From contig OX453272.1 in NCBI GenBank assembly GCA_949710005.1, positions 17,516,262 to 17,580,261 of the forward strand: a stretch of 64,000 bases of DNA. The letters are read 5' to 3'. Of the stretch, positions 27,278 to 41,553 are shown in pieces. The translations under genes were made by a program, and so were the position numbers. The notes beneath the pieces are model-generated. The model was not told where the DNA came from. It saw nothing but the letters and a program-made list of their open reading frames with translations, and did no database searches. This DNA comes from Ricordea florida. Lineage: Eukaryota; Cnidaria; Anthozoa; Corallimorpharia; Ricordeidae. How positions within the stretch are numbered: position 1 is the stretch's first letter; every line of letters starts with the position of its first letter.

Positions 27278-30200
27278 CGATTTAATTTCAATGTAATTCT
27301 TAAGGCTTAGACTTTTTGCCACTACGCATGCGCGTTTGTGACACGAACCTACGTCCTTGGAATACAGGTGATTTTATGCTATTTTCCAGAATCTTTTCAA
27401 TTCTGACACTTTGCGGACTTATGCTATACCGCAAAAGGCAATATTTAAGAATAAAATTAGATTGATTGTGATTCGTGATTATATTGTAGTTTAGCTGTAA
27501 ATATATTTACTGAAACCAGCTAATTGTAAACAAGACTGCTCACACAGTACTAAACTTTATCAAACGATTGCCTATTACACAGATTGCCGATCAATATGCC
27601 GCTTTCACCGTGTTGTAGTATTTAATATGTACTTTGTAACGCACTTTATCTCGTGTTTATACTAATTCTAGACGCTGAGACACGATACATGCAGCTGGCT
27701 GTCAAGAAACTCAGCCTTACAGATTTTGGTCAAAATGCATTATAAGAGATTGTATGGGCAGGACGACCGTCTTTTACGTAAGTAAGTTATGTAAGCATTT
27801 TTAATGTTCTCTTTAGTTGTAATAGCACATTTTACCATAAGTTTTAAGTTTCGAATAAAATTTTGATTAGAACGCTTTAATTTCAATGTAAATTTTAAGG
27901 CTTAGACTTTTTGCCACTACGCATGCGCGTTTAAGACACGAACCTACCCCCTTGGAGTAAAGGTCGTTTTATCCTATTATGCAAAATATTTGATATTCTG
28001 ACACAATGCCAACTTATGCTATACCGGAAAAGGCAATATTTAAGAATAAAATTAAATTGATAGTGATTCGTGATTATATTGTAGTTTAGCTGTGGATATA
28101 TTTACTTAAGTCAGCTGATTGTAAAGAAGACTGCTCACACAGTACTAAACTTTATCAAACGAGTGCTTATTACACAGATTGCCGATTAATATGCCGCTTT
28201 CACCGTGTTGTAGCATTTAATATGTACTTTGTAACGCACTTTATCTCGTGTTTATACTCATTCTAGACGCTGAGATACGATACATGCAGCTGGCTGTCAA
28301 GAAACTCAGCCTCACAGATTTTGGTCAAAATGCATTATAAGAGATTGTATGGGGAGGACGACCGTCTTCTAGGTAAGTAAGTTATGTAAGCATTTTTAAT
28401 GTTCTCTTTAGTTGTAGTAGCACATATTACTATAAGTTTTAAGTTTTAATTAAAATTTTGATTAGAACGATTTAATTTCAATGTAATTCTTAACGCTTAG
28501 ACCTTTTGCCACTACGCATGCGCGTTTGAGACACGAACCTACCTCCTTGGAATACAGGTGATTTTATCCTATTTTGCAGAATCTTTGCAATTCTGACACT
28601 TGGCCGATTTATGCTATACCGCAAAAGGCAATATTTAAGAATAAAATTAGATTGATTGTGATTCGTGATTATATTGTAGTTTAGCTGTGGATATATTTAC
28701 TTAAGTCAGCTGATTGTAAAGAAGACTGCTCACACAGTACTAAACTTTATCAAACGAGTGCTTATTACACAGATTGCCGATCAATATGCCGCTTTCACCG
28801 TGTTGTAGCATTTAATATGTACTTTGTAACGCACTTTATATCGTGTTTATACTCATTCTAGACGCTGAGATACGATACATGCAGCTGGCTGTCTAGAAAC
28901 TCAGCCTCACAGATTTTGGTCAAAATGCATTATAAGAGATTGTATGGGCAGGACGACCGTGTTGTAGGTAAGTAAGTTATGTAAGCATTTTTAATGTTCT
29001 CTTTAGTTGTAATAGCACATTTTACCATAAATTTTAAGTTTCGAATAAAATTTTGATTAGAACGATTTAATTTCAATGTAATTCTTAAGGCTTAGACTTT
29101 TTGCCACTACGCATGCGCGTTTGTGACACGAACCTACGTCCTTGGAATACAGGTGATTTTATGCTATTTTCCAGAATCTTTTCAATTCTGACACTTTGCG
29201 GACTTATGCTATACCGCAAAAGGCAATATTTAAGAATAAAATTAGATTGATCGTGATTCGTGATTATATTGTAGTTTAGCTGTAAATATATTTACTGAAA
29301 CCAGCTAATTGTAAACAAGACTGCTCACACAGTACTAAACTTTATCAAACGATTGCCTATTACACAGATTGCCGATCAATATGCCGCTTTCACCGTGTTG
29401 TAGTATTTAATATGTACTTTGTAACGCACTTTATCTCGTGTTTATACTAATTCTAGACGCTGAGACACGATACATGCAGCTGGCTGTCAAGAAACTCAGC
29501 CTTACAGATTTTGGTCAAAATGCATTATAAGAGATTGTATGGGCAGGACGACCGTCTTTTACGTAAGTAAGTTATGTAAGCATTTTTAATGTTCTCTTTA
29601 GTTGTAATAGCACATTTTACCATAAGTTTTAAGTTTCGAATAAAATTTTGATTAGAACGCTTTAATTTCAATGTAAATTTTAAGGCTTAGACTTTTTGCC
29701 ACTACGCATGCGCGTTTAAGACACGAACCTACCCCCTTGGAGTAAAGGTCGTTTTATCCTATTATGCAAAATATTTGATATTCTGACACAATGCCAACTT
29801 ATGCTATACCGGAAAAGGCAATATTTAAGAATAAAATTAAATTGATAGTGATTCGTGATTATATTGTAGTTTAGCTGTGGATATATTTACTTAAGTCAGC
29901 TGATTGTAAAGAAGACTGCTCACACAGTACTAAACTTTATCAAACGAGTGCTTATTACACAGATTGCCGATCAATATGCCGCTTTCACCGTGTTGTAGCA
30001 TTTAATATGTACTTTGTAACGCACTTTATCTCGTGTTTATACTCATTCTAGACGCTGAGATACGATACATGCAGCTGGCTGTCAAGAAACTCAGCCTCAC
30101 AGATTTTGGTCAAAATGCATTATAAGAGATTGTATGGGAAGGACGACCGTCTTCTAGGTAAGTAAGTTATGTAAGCATTTTTAATGTTCTCTTTAGTTGT

Positions 30201-30847
30201 AGTAGCACATATTACTATAAGTTTTAAGTTTTAATTAAAATTTTGATTAGAACGATTTAATTTCAATGTAATTCTTAACGCTTAGACCTTTTGCCACTAC
30301 GCATGCGCGTTTGAGACACGAACCTACCTCCTTGGAATACAGGTGATTTTATCCTATTTTGCAGAATCTTTGCAATTCTGACACTTGGCCGATTTATGCT
30401 ATACCGCAAAAGGCAATATTTAAGAATAAAATTAGATTGATTGTGATTCGTGATTATATTGTAGTTTAGCTGTGGATATATTTACTTAAGTCAGCTGATT
30501 GTAAAGAAGACTGCTCACACAGTACTAAACTTTATCAAACGAGTGCTTATTACACAGATTGCCGATCAATATGCCGCTTTCACCGTGTTGTAGCATTTAA
30601 TATGTACTTTGTAACGCACTTTATCTCGTGTTTATACTCATTCTAGACGCTGAGATACGATACATGCAGCTGGCTGTCAAGAAACTCAGCCTCACAGATT
30701 TTGGTCAAAATGCATTATAAGAGATTGTATGGGAAGGACGACCGTGTTGTAGGTAAGTAAGTTATGTAAGCATTTTTAATGTTCTCTTTAGTTGTAATAG
30801 CACATTTTACCATAAGTTTTAAGTTTCGAATAAAATTTTGATTAGAA
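27278..30847 (+). repeat. Higher-order repeat: two tandem three-unit copies (1785 bp)
   Basis: Units 27278, 27873 and 28468 are duplicated at 29063, 29658 and 30253. Shared rare variants include 'gtttgtgacacg' with 'ctttgcggactt' (first unit), 'ctgacacaatgcc' (second) and 'cacttggccg' with 'cacatattac' (third). It is the shortest higher-order period I found and the two copies look almost identical. Confidence 0.87.
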
Positions 30848-32037
30848 CGATTTAATTTCAATGTAATTCTTAAGGCTTAGACTTTTTGCCACTACGCATG
30901 CGCGTTTGAGACACGAACCTACCTCCTTGAAATACAGGTGATTTTATGCTTTTTTCCAGAATCTTTGCAATTCTGACACTTTGCCGACTTACGCTATACC
31001 TCAAAAGGCAATATTTAAGAATAAAATTAGATTGATTGTGATTCGTGATTATATTGTAGTTTAGCTGTAAATATATTTACTGAAACCAGCTAATTGTAAA
31101 CAAGACTGCTCACACAGTACTAAACTTTATCAAACGATTGCCTATTACACAGATTGCCGATCAATATGCCGCTTTCACCGTGTTGTAGCATTTAATATGT
31201 ACTTTGTAACGCACTTTATCTCGTGTTTATACTAATTCTAGACGCTGAGACACGATACATGCAGAACGCTGTCAAGAAACTCAGCCTTACAGATTTTGGT
31301 CAAAATGCATTATAAGAGATTGTATGGGCAGGACGACCGTCTTCTAGGTAAGTAAGTTATGTAAGCATTTTTAATGTTCTCTTTAGTTGTAATAGCACAT
31401 TTTACCATAAGTTTTAAGTTTCGAATAAAATTTTGATTAGAACGATTTAATTTCAATGTAATTTTTAAGGCTTAGACTTTTTGCCACTACGCATGCGCGT
31501 TTAAGACACGAACCTACCCCCTTGGAATAAAGGTCGTTTTATCCTATTATGCAAAATATTTGATATTCTGACACTTTGCCGACTTATGCTATACCGGAAA
31601 AGGCAATATTTAAGAATAAAATTAAATTGATAGTTATTCGTGATTATATTGTAGTTTAGCTGTGGATATATTTACTTAAGTCAGCTGATTGTAAAGAAGA
31701 CTGCTCACACAGTACTAAACTTTATCAAACGAGTGCTTATTACACAGATTGCCGATCAATATGCCGCTTTCACCGTGTTGTAGCATTTAATATATACTTT
31801 GTAACACACTTTATATCGTGTTTATACTCATTCTAGACGCTGAGATACGATACATGCAGCTGGCTGTCAAGAAACTCAGCCTTACAGATTTTGGTCAAAA
31901 TGCATTATAAGAGATTGTATGGGAAGGACGACCGTGTTGTAGGTAAGTAAGTTATGTAAGCATTTTTAATGTTCTCTTTAGTTGTAATAGCACATTTTAC
32001 CATAAGTTTTAAGTTTCGAATAAAATTTTGATTAGAA

Positions 32038-35000
32038 CGATTTAATTTCAATGTAATTCTTAAGGCTTAGACTTTTTGCCACTACGCATGCGCGTTTGAG
32101 ACACGAACCTACCTCCTTGGAATACAGGTGATTTTATGCTTTTTTCCAGAATCTTTGCAATTCTGACACTTTGCCGACTTACGCTATACCGCAAAAGGCA
32201 ATATTTAAGAATAAAATTAGATTGATTGTGATTCGTGATTATATTGTAGTTTAGCTGTAAATATATTTACTGAAACCAGCTAATTGTAAACAAGACTGCT
32301 CACACAGTACTAAACTTTATCAAACGATTGCCTATTACACAGATTGCCGATCAATATGCCGCTTTCACCGTGTTGTAGCATTTAATATGTACTTTGTAAC
32401 GCACTTTATCTCGTGTTTATACTAATTCTAGACGCTAAGACACGATACATGCAGCTGGCTGTCAAGAAACTCAGCCTTACAGATTTTGGTCAAAATGCAT
32501 TATAAGAGATTGTATGGGCAGGACGACCGTCTTCTAGGTAAGTAAGTTATGTAGGCATTTTTAATGTTCGGTTTAGTGTTAGTAGCACATTTTACTATAA
32601 GTTTTAAGTTTTAATTAAAATTTTGATTAGAACGATTTAATTTCAATGTAATTCTTAACGCTTAGACGTTTTGCCACTACGCATGCGCGTTTGAGACACG
32701 AACCTACCTCCTTGGAATACAGGTGATTTTATCCTATTTTGCAGAATCTTTGCAATTCTTACACTTTGCCGATTTATGCTATACCGCAAAAGGCAATATT
32801 TAAGAATAAAATTAGATTGATTGTGATTCGTGATTATATTGTAGTTTAGCTGTGGATATATTTACTTAAGTCAGCTGATTGTAAAGAAGACTGCTCACAC
32901 AGTACTAAACTTTATCAAACGAGTGCTTATTACACAGATTCCCGATCAATATGCCGCTTTCACCGTGTTGTAGCATTTAATATGTACTTTGTAACGCACT
33001 TTATCTCGTGTTTATACTCATTCTAGACTCTGAGATACGATACATGCAGCTGGCTGTCAAGAAACTCAGCCTTACAGATTTTGGTCAAAATGCATTATAA
33101 GAGATTGTATGGGCAGGACGACCGTCTTCTACGTAAGTAAGTTATGTAAGCATTTTTAATGTTCTCTTTAGTTGTAATAGCACATTTTACCATAAGTTTT
33201 AAGTTTCGAATAAAATTTGATTAGAACGCTTTAATTTCAATGTAAATTTTAAGGCTTAGACTTTTTGCCAATACGCTTGCGCGTTTAAGACACGAACCTA
33301 CCCCCTTGGAGTAAAGGTCGTTTTATCCTATTATGCAAAATATTTGATATTCTGACACTTTGCCAACTTATGCTATACCGGAAAAGGCAATATTTAAGAA
33401 TAAAATTAAATTGATAGTGATTCGTGATTATATTGTAGTTTAGCTGTGGATATATTTACTTAAGTCAGCTGATTGTAAAGAAGACTGCTCACACAGTACT
33501 AAACTTTATCAAACGAGTGCTTATTACACAGATTGCCGATCAATATGCCGCTTTCACCGTGTTGTAGCATTAATTATGTACTTTGTAACGCACTTTATCT
33601 CGTGTTTATACTCATTCTAGACGCTGAGATACGATACATGCAGCTGGCTGTCAAGAAACTCAGCCTCACAGATTTTGGTCAAAATGCATTATAAGAGATT
33701 GTATGGGCAGGACGACCGTCTTCTAGGTAAGTAAGTTATTTAGGCATTTTTAATGTTCTGTTTAGTTGTAGTAGCACATTTTACTATAAGTTTTAAGTTT
33801 TAATTAAAATTTTGATTAGAACGATTTAATTTCAATGTAATTCTTAACGCTTAGACCTTTTGCCACTACGCATGCGCGTTTGAGACACGAACCTACCTCC
33901 TTGGAATACAGGTGATTTTATTCTATTTTGCAGAATCTTTGCAATTCTGACACTTTGCCGATTTATGCTATACCGCAAAAGGCAATATTTAAGAATAAAA
34001 TTAGATTGATTGTGATTCGTGATTATATTGTAGTTTAGCTGTGGATATATTTACTTAAGTCAGCTGATTGTAAAGAAGACTGCTCACACAGTACTAAACT
34101 TTATCAAACGAGTGCTTATTACACAGATTCCCGATCAATATGCCGCTTTCACCGTGTTGTAGCATTTAATATGTACTTTGTAACGCACTTTATCTCGTGT
34201 TTATACTCATTCTAGACGCTGAGATACAATACATTTAGCTGGCTGTCAAGAAACTCAGCCTTACAGATTTTGGTCAAAATGCATTATAAGAGATTGTATG
34301 GGCAGGACGACCGTCTTCTAGGTAAAGAAGTTATGTAAGCATTTTTAATGTTCTCTTTAGTTGTAATAGCACATTTTACCATAAGTTTTAAGTTTCGAAT
34401 AAGATTTTGATTAGAACGATTTAATTTCAATGTAATTTTTAAGGATTAGACTTTTTGCCACTACACATGCGCGTTTAAGACACGAACCTACCCCCTTTGA
34501 ATAAAGATCGCTTTATCCTATTTTGCAAAAAAATTGAATTTCTGACACTTTGCCGACTTATGCTATACCGCAAAAGGCAATATTTAAGAATAAAATTAAG
34601 TTGATAGTGATTCGTGATTATATTGTAGTTTAGCTGTAAATATATTTACTGAAACCAGCTAATTGTAAACAAGACTGCTCACACAGTACTAAACTTTATC
34701 AAACGATTGCCTATTACACAGATTGCCGATAAATATGCCGCTTTCACCGTGTTATAGCATTTAATATGTACTTTGTAACGCACTTTATCTCGTGTTTATA
34801 CTAATTCTAGACGCTGAGACACGATACATGCAGCTGGCTGTCAAGAAACTCAGCCTTACAGATTTTCGTCAAAATGCATTATAAGAGATTGTATGGGAAG
34901 GACGACCGTGTTGTAGGTAAGTAAGTTATGTAAGCATTTTTAATGTTCTCTTTAGTTGTAATAGCACATTTTACCATAAGTTTTAAGTTTCGAATAAAAT

Positions 35001-38000
35001 TTTGATTAGAACGATTTAATTTCAATGTAATTCTTAAGGCTTAGACTTTTTGCCACTACGCATGCGCGTTTAAGACACGAACCTACCCCCTTGGAGTAAA
35101 GGTCGTTTTATCCTATTATGCAAAATATTTGATATTCTGACACTTTGCCGACTTATGCTATACCGGAAAAGGCAATATTAAAGAATAAAATTAAATTGAT
35201 AGTGATTCGTGATTATATTGTAGTTTAGCTGTGGATATATTTACTTAAGTCAGCTGATTGTAAAGAAGACTGCTCACACAGTACTAAACTTTATCAAACG
35301 AGTGCTTATTACACAGATTGCCGATCAATATGCCGCTTTCACCGTGTTGTAGCATTTAATATGTACTTTGTAACGCACTTTATCTCGTGTTTATACTCAT
35401 TCTAGACGCTGAGATACGATACATGCAGCTGGCTGTCAAGAAACTCAGCCTCACAGATTTTGGTCAAAATGCATTATAAGAGATTGTATGGGAAGGACGA
35501 CCGTGTTGTAGGTAAGTAAGTTATGTAAGCATTTTTAATCTTCTCTTTAGTTGTAATAGCACATTTTACCATAAGTTTTAAGTTTCGAATAAAATTTTGA
35601 TTAGAACGATTTAATTTCAATGTAATTCTTAAGGCTTAGACTTTTTGCCACTACGCATGCGCGTTTGAGACACGAACCTACCTCTTTGGAATACACGTGA
35701 TTTTATGCTATTTTCCAGAATCTTTGCAATTCTGACACTTTGCCGACTTATGCTATACCGCAAAAGGCAATATTTAAGAATAAAATTAGATTGATTGTGA
35801 TTCGTGACTATTGTAGTTTAGCTGTGGATATATTTACTTAAGTCAGCTGATTGTAAAGAAGACTGCTCACACAGTACTAAACTTTATCGAACGAGTGCTT
35901 ATTACACAGATTCCCGATCAATATGCCGCTTTCACTGTGTTGTAGCATTTAATATGTACTTTGTAACGCAGTTTATCTCGTGTTTATACTCATTCTAGAC
36001 GCTGAGATACAATACATGCAGCTGGCTGTCAAGAAACTGAGCCTTACAGATTTTGGTCAAAATGCATTATAAGAGATTGTATGGGCAGGACGACCGTCTT
36101 CTAGGTAAAGAAGTTATGTAAGCATTTTTAATGTTCTCTTTAGTTGTAATAGCACATTTTACCAAAAGTTTTAAGTTTCGAATAAGATTTTGATTAGAAC
36201 GATTTAATTTCAATGTAATTTTTAAGGATTAGACTTTTTGCCACTACGCATGCGCGTTTAAGACACGAACCTACCCCCTTGGAATAAAGGTCGCTTTATC
36301 CTATTTTGCAAAAAAATTGAATTTCTGACACTTTGCCGACTTATGCTATACCGCAAAAGGCAATATTTAAGAATAAAATTAAGTTGATAGTGATTCGTGA
36401 TTATATTGTAGTTTAGCTGTAAATATATTTACTGAAACCAGCTAATTGTAAACAAGACTGCTCACACAGTACTAAACTTTATCAAACGATTGCCTATTAC
36501 ACAGATTGCCGATCAATATGCCGCTTTCACCGTGTTGCAGCATTTAATATGTACTTTGTAACGCACTTTATCTCGTGTTTATACTACTTCTAGACGCTGA
36601 GACACGATACATGCAGCTGGCTGTCAAGAAACTCAGCCTTACAGATTTTGGTCAAAATGCATTATAAGAGATTGTATGGGAAGGACGACCGTGTTGTAGG
36701 TAAGTAAGTTATGTAAGCATTTTTAATGTTCTCTTTAGTTGTATTAGCACATTTTACCATAAGTTTTAAGTTTCGAATAAAATTTTGATTAGAACGATTT
36801 AATTTCAATGTAATTCTTAAGGCTTAGACTTTTTGCCACTACGCATGCGCGTTTGAGACACGAACCTACCTCCTTGGAATACAGGTGATTTTATGCTTTT
36901 TTCCAGAATCTTTGCAATTCTGACACTTTGCCGACTTACGCTATACCGCAAAAGGCAATATTTAAGAATAAAATTAAATTGATTGTGATTCGTGATTATA
37001 TTGTAGTTTAGCTGTAAATATATTTACTGAAACCAGCTAATTGTAAACAAGACTGCTCACACAGTACTAAACTTTATCAAACGATTGCCTATTACACAGA
37101 TTGCCGATCAATATGCCGCTTTCACCGTGTTGTAGCATTTAATATGTACTTTGTAACGCACTTTATCTCGTGTTTATACTAATTCTAGACGCTAAGACAC
37201 GATACATGCAGCTGGCTGTCAAGAAACTCAGCCTTACAGATTTTGGTCAAAATGCATTATAAGAGATTGTATGGGCAGGACGACCGTCTTCTAGGTAAGT
37301 AAGTTATGTAGGCATTTTTAATGTTCGGTTTAGTGTTAGTAGCACATTTTACTATAAGTTTTAAGTTTTAATTAAAATTTTGATTAGAACGATTTAATTT
37401 CAATGTAATTCTTAACGCTTAGACGTTTTGCCACTACGCATGCGCGTTTGAGACACGAACCTACCTCCTTGGAATACAGGTGATTTTATCCTATTTTGCA
37501 GAATCTTTGCAATTCTTACACTTTGCCGATTTATGCTATACCGCAAAAGGCAATATTTAAGAATAAAATTAGATTGATTGTGATTCGTGATTATATTGTA
37601 GTTTAGCTGTGGATATATTTACTTAAGTCAGCTGATTGTAAAGAAGACTGCTCACACAGTACTAAACTTTATCAAACGAGTGCTTATTACACAGATTCCC
37701 GATCAATATGCCGCTTTCACCGTGTTGTAGCATTTAATATGTACTTTGTAACGCACTTTATCTCGTGTTTATACTCATTCTAGACTCTGAGATACGATAC
37801 ATGCAGCTGGCTGTCAAGAAACTCAGCCTTACAGATTTTGGTCAAAATGCATTATAAGAGATTGTATGGGCAGGACGACCGTCTTCTACGTAAGTAAGTT
37901 ATGTAAGCATTTTTAATGTTCTCTTTAGTTGTAATAGCACATTTTACCATAAGTTTTAAGTTTCGAATAAAATTTGATTAGAACGCTTTAATTTCAATGT

Positions 38001-40237
38001 AAATTTTAAGGCTTAGACTTTTTGCCAATACGCTTGCGCGTTTAAGACACGAACCTACCCCCTTGGAGTAAAGGTCGTTTTATCCTATTATGCAAAATAT
38101 TTGATATTCTGACACTTTGCCAACTTATGCTATACCGGAAAAGGCAATATTTAAGAATAAAATTAAATTGATAGTGATTCGTGATTATATTGTAGTTTAG
38201 CTGTGGATATATTTACTTAAGTCAGCTGATTGTAAAGAAGACTGCTCACACAGTACTAAACTTTATCAAACGAGTGCTTATTACACAGATTGCCGATCAA
38301 TATGCCGCTTTCACCGTGTTGTAGCATTAATTATGTACTTTGTAACGCACTTTATCTCGTGTTTATACTCATTCTAGACGCTGAGATACGATACATGCAG
38401 CTGGCTGTCAAGAAACTCAGCCTCACAGATTTTGGTCAAAATGCATTATAAGAGATTGTATGGGCAGGACGACCGTCTTCTAGGTAAGTAAGTTATTTAG
38501 GCATTTTTAATGTTCTGTTTAGTTGTAGTAGCACATTTTACTATAAGTTTTAAGTTTTAATTAAAATTTTGATTAGAACGATTTAATTTCAATGTAATTC
38601 TTAACGCTTAGACCTTTTGCCACTACGCATGCGCGTTTGAGACACGAACCTACCTCCTTGGAATACAGGTGATTTTATTCTATTTTGCAGAATCTTTGAA
38701 ATTCTGACACTTTGCCGATTTATGCTATACCGCAAAAGGCAATATTTAAGAATAAAATTAGATTGATTGTGATTCGTGATTATATTGTAGTTTAGCTGTG
38801 GATATATTTACTTAAGTCAGCTGATTGTAAAGAAGACTGCTCACACAGTACTAAACTTTATCAAACGAGTGCTTATTACACAGATTCCCGATCAATATGC
38901 CGCTTTCACCGTGTTGTAGCATTTAATATGTACTTTGTAACGCACTTTATCTCGTGTTTATACTCATTCTAGACGCTGAGATACAATACATATAGCTGGC
39001 TGTCAAGAAACTCAGCCTTACAGATTTTGGTCAAAATGCATTATAAGAGATTGTATGGGCAGGACGACCGTCTTCTAGGTAAAGAAGTTATGTAAGCATT
39101 TTTAATGTTCTCTTTAGTTGTAATAGCACATTTTACCATAAGTTTTAAGTTTCGAATAAGATTTTGATTAGAACGATTTAATTTCAATGTAATTTTTAAG
39201 GATTAGACTTTTTGCCACTACACATGCGCGTTTAAGACACGAACCTACCCCCTTTGAATAAAGATCGCTTTATCCTATTTTGCAAAAAAATTGAATTTCT
39301 GACACTTTGCCGACTTATGCTATACCGCAAAAGGCAATATTTAAGAATAAAATTAAGTTGATAGTGATTCGTGATTATATTGTAGTTTAGCTGTAAATAT
39401 ATTTACTGAAACCAGCTAATTGTAAACAAGACTGCTCACACAGTACTAAACTTTATCAAACGATTGCCTATTACACAGATTGCCGATAAATATGCCGCTT
39501 TCACCGTGTTATAGCATTTAATATGTACTTTGTAACGCACTTTATCTCGTGTTTATACTAATTCTAGACGCTGAGACACGATACATGCAGCTGGCTGTCA
39601 AGAAACTCAGCCTTACAGATTTTCGTCAAAATGCATTATAAGAGATTGTATGGGAAGGACGACCGTGTTGTAGGTAAGTAAGTTATGTAAGCATTTTTAA
39701 TGTTCTCTTTAGTTGTAATAGCACATTTTACCATAAGTTTTAAGTTTCGAATAAAATTTTGATTAGAACGATTTAATTTCAATGTAATTCTTAAGGCTTA
39801 GACTTTTTGCCACTACGCATGCGCGTTTAAGACACGAACCTACCCCCTTGGAGTAAAGGTCGTTTTATCCTATTATGCAAAATATTTGATATTCTGACAC
39901 TTTGCCGACTTATGCTATACCGGAAAAGGCAATATTAAAAAATAAAATTAAATTGATAGTGATTCGTGATTATATTGTAGTTTAGCTGTGGATATATTTA
40001 CTTAAGTCAGCTGATTGTAAAGAAGACTGCTCACACAGTACTAAACTTTATCAAACGAGTGCTTATTACACAGATTGCCGATCAATATGCCGCTTTCACC
40101 GTGTTGTAGCATTTAATATGTACTTTGTAACGCACTTTATCTCGTGTTTATACTCATTCTAGACGCTGAGATACGATACATGCAGCTGGCTGTCAAGAAA
40201 CTCAGCCTCACAGATTTTGGTCAAAATGCATTATAAG
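32038..40237 (+). repeat. Higher-order repeat: eight-unit offset (4757 bp)
   Basis: About 3440 bp (32038 to about 35480) recur at 36795 to about 40237 with a constant offset of 4757 bp. Shared rare variants include 'gacgctaagacac', 'cttagacgttttgcc' with 'ttcttacac', 'gccaatacgcttgcgc', 'gattttattctatt', 'cactacacatgcgcg' with 'cccctttgaataaagatcg', and 'ggcaatattaaa'. Beyond those ends the two copies diverge in unit type. Several units here join a class A head to the other class of middle (34417, 36200, 39174), which points to exchange inside units as well as between them. Confidence 0.85.
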
Positions 40238-41553
40238 AGATTGTATGGGCAGGACGACCGTCTTCTAGGTAAGTAAGTTATTTAGGCATTTTTAATGTTC
40301 TGTTTAGTTGTAGTAGCACATTTTACTATAAGTTTTAAGTTTTAATTAAAATTTTGATTAGAACGATTTAATTTCAATGTAATTCTTAACGCTTAGACCT
40401 TTTGCCACTACGCATGCGCGTTTGAGACACGAACCTACCTCCTTGGAATAGAGGTGATTTTATCCTATTTTGCAGAATCTTTTCAATTCTGACACTTTGC
40501 CGACTTATGCTATACCGCAAAAGGCAATATTTAAGAATAAAATTAAGTTGATAGTGATTCGTGATTATATTGTAGTTTAGCTGTGGATATATTTACTTAA
40601 GTCAGCTGATTGTAGAGAAGACTGCTCACACAGTACTAAACTTTATCAAACGAGTGCTTATTACACAGATTGCCGATCAATATGCCGCTTTCACCGTGTT
40701 GTAGCATTTAATATATACTTTGTAACGCACATTATATCGTGTTTATACTCATTCTAGACGCTGAGATACGATACATGCAGCTGGCTGTCAAGAAACTCAG
40801 CCTCACAGATTTTGGTCAAAATGCATTATAAGAGATTGTATGGGAAGGACGACCGTGTTGTAGGTAAGTAAGTTATGTAAGCATTTTTAATCTTCTCTTT
40901 AGTTGTAATAGCACATTTTACCATAAGTTTTAAGTTTCGAATAAAATTTTGATTAGAACGATTTAATTTCAATGTAATTCTTAAGGATTAGTCTTTTTGC
41001 CACTACGCATGCGCGTTTGAGACACGAACCTACCTCCTTGGAATACAGGTGATTTTATCCTATTTTGCAGAATCTTTGCAATTCTGACACTTGGCCGATT
41101 TATGCTATACCGCAAAAGGCAATATTTAAGAATAAAATTAGATTGATTGTGATTCGTGATTATATTGTAGTTTAGCTGTGGATATATTTACTTAAGTCAG
41201 CTGATTGTAAAGAAGACTGCTCACACAGTACTAAACTTTATCAAACGAGTGCTTATTACACAGATTGCCGATCAATATGCCGCTTTCACCGTGTTGTAGC
41301 ATTTAATATGTACTTTGTAACGCACTTTATCTCGTGTTTATACTCATTCTAGACGCTGAGATACGATACATGCAGCTGGCTGTCAAGAAACTCAGCCTCA
41401 CAGATTTTGGTCAAAATGCATTATAAGAGATTGTATGGGAAGGACGACCGTGTTGTAGGTAAGTAAGTTATGTAAGCATTTTTAATCTTCTCTTTAGTTG
41501 TAATAGCACATTTTACCATAAGTTTAAAGTTTCGAATAAAATTTTGATTAGAA

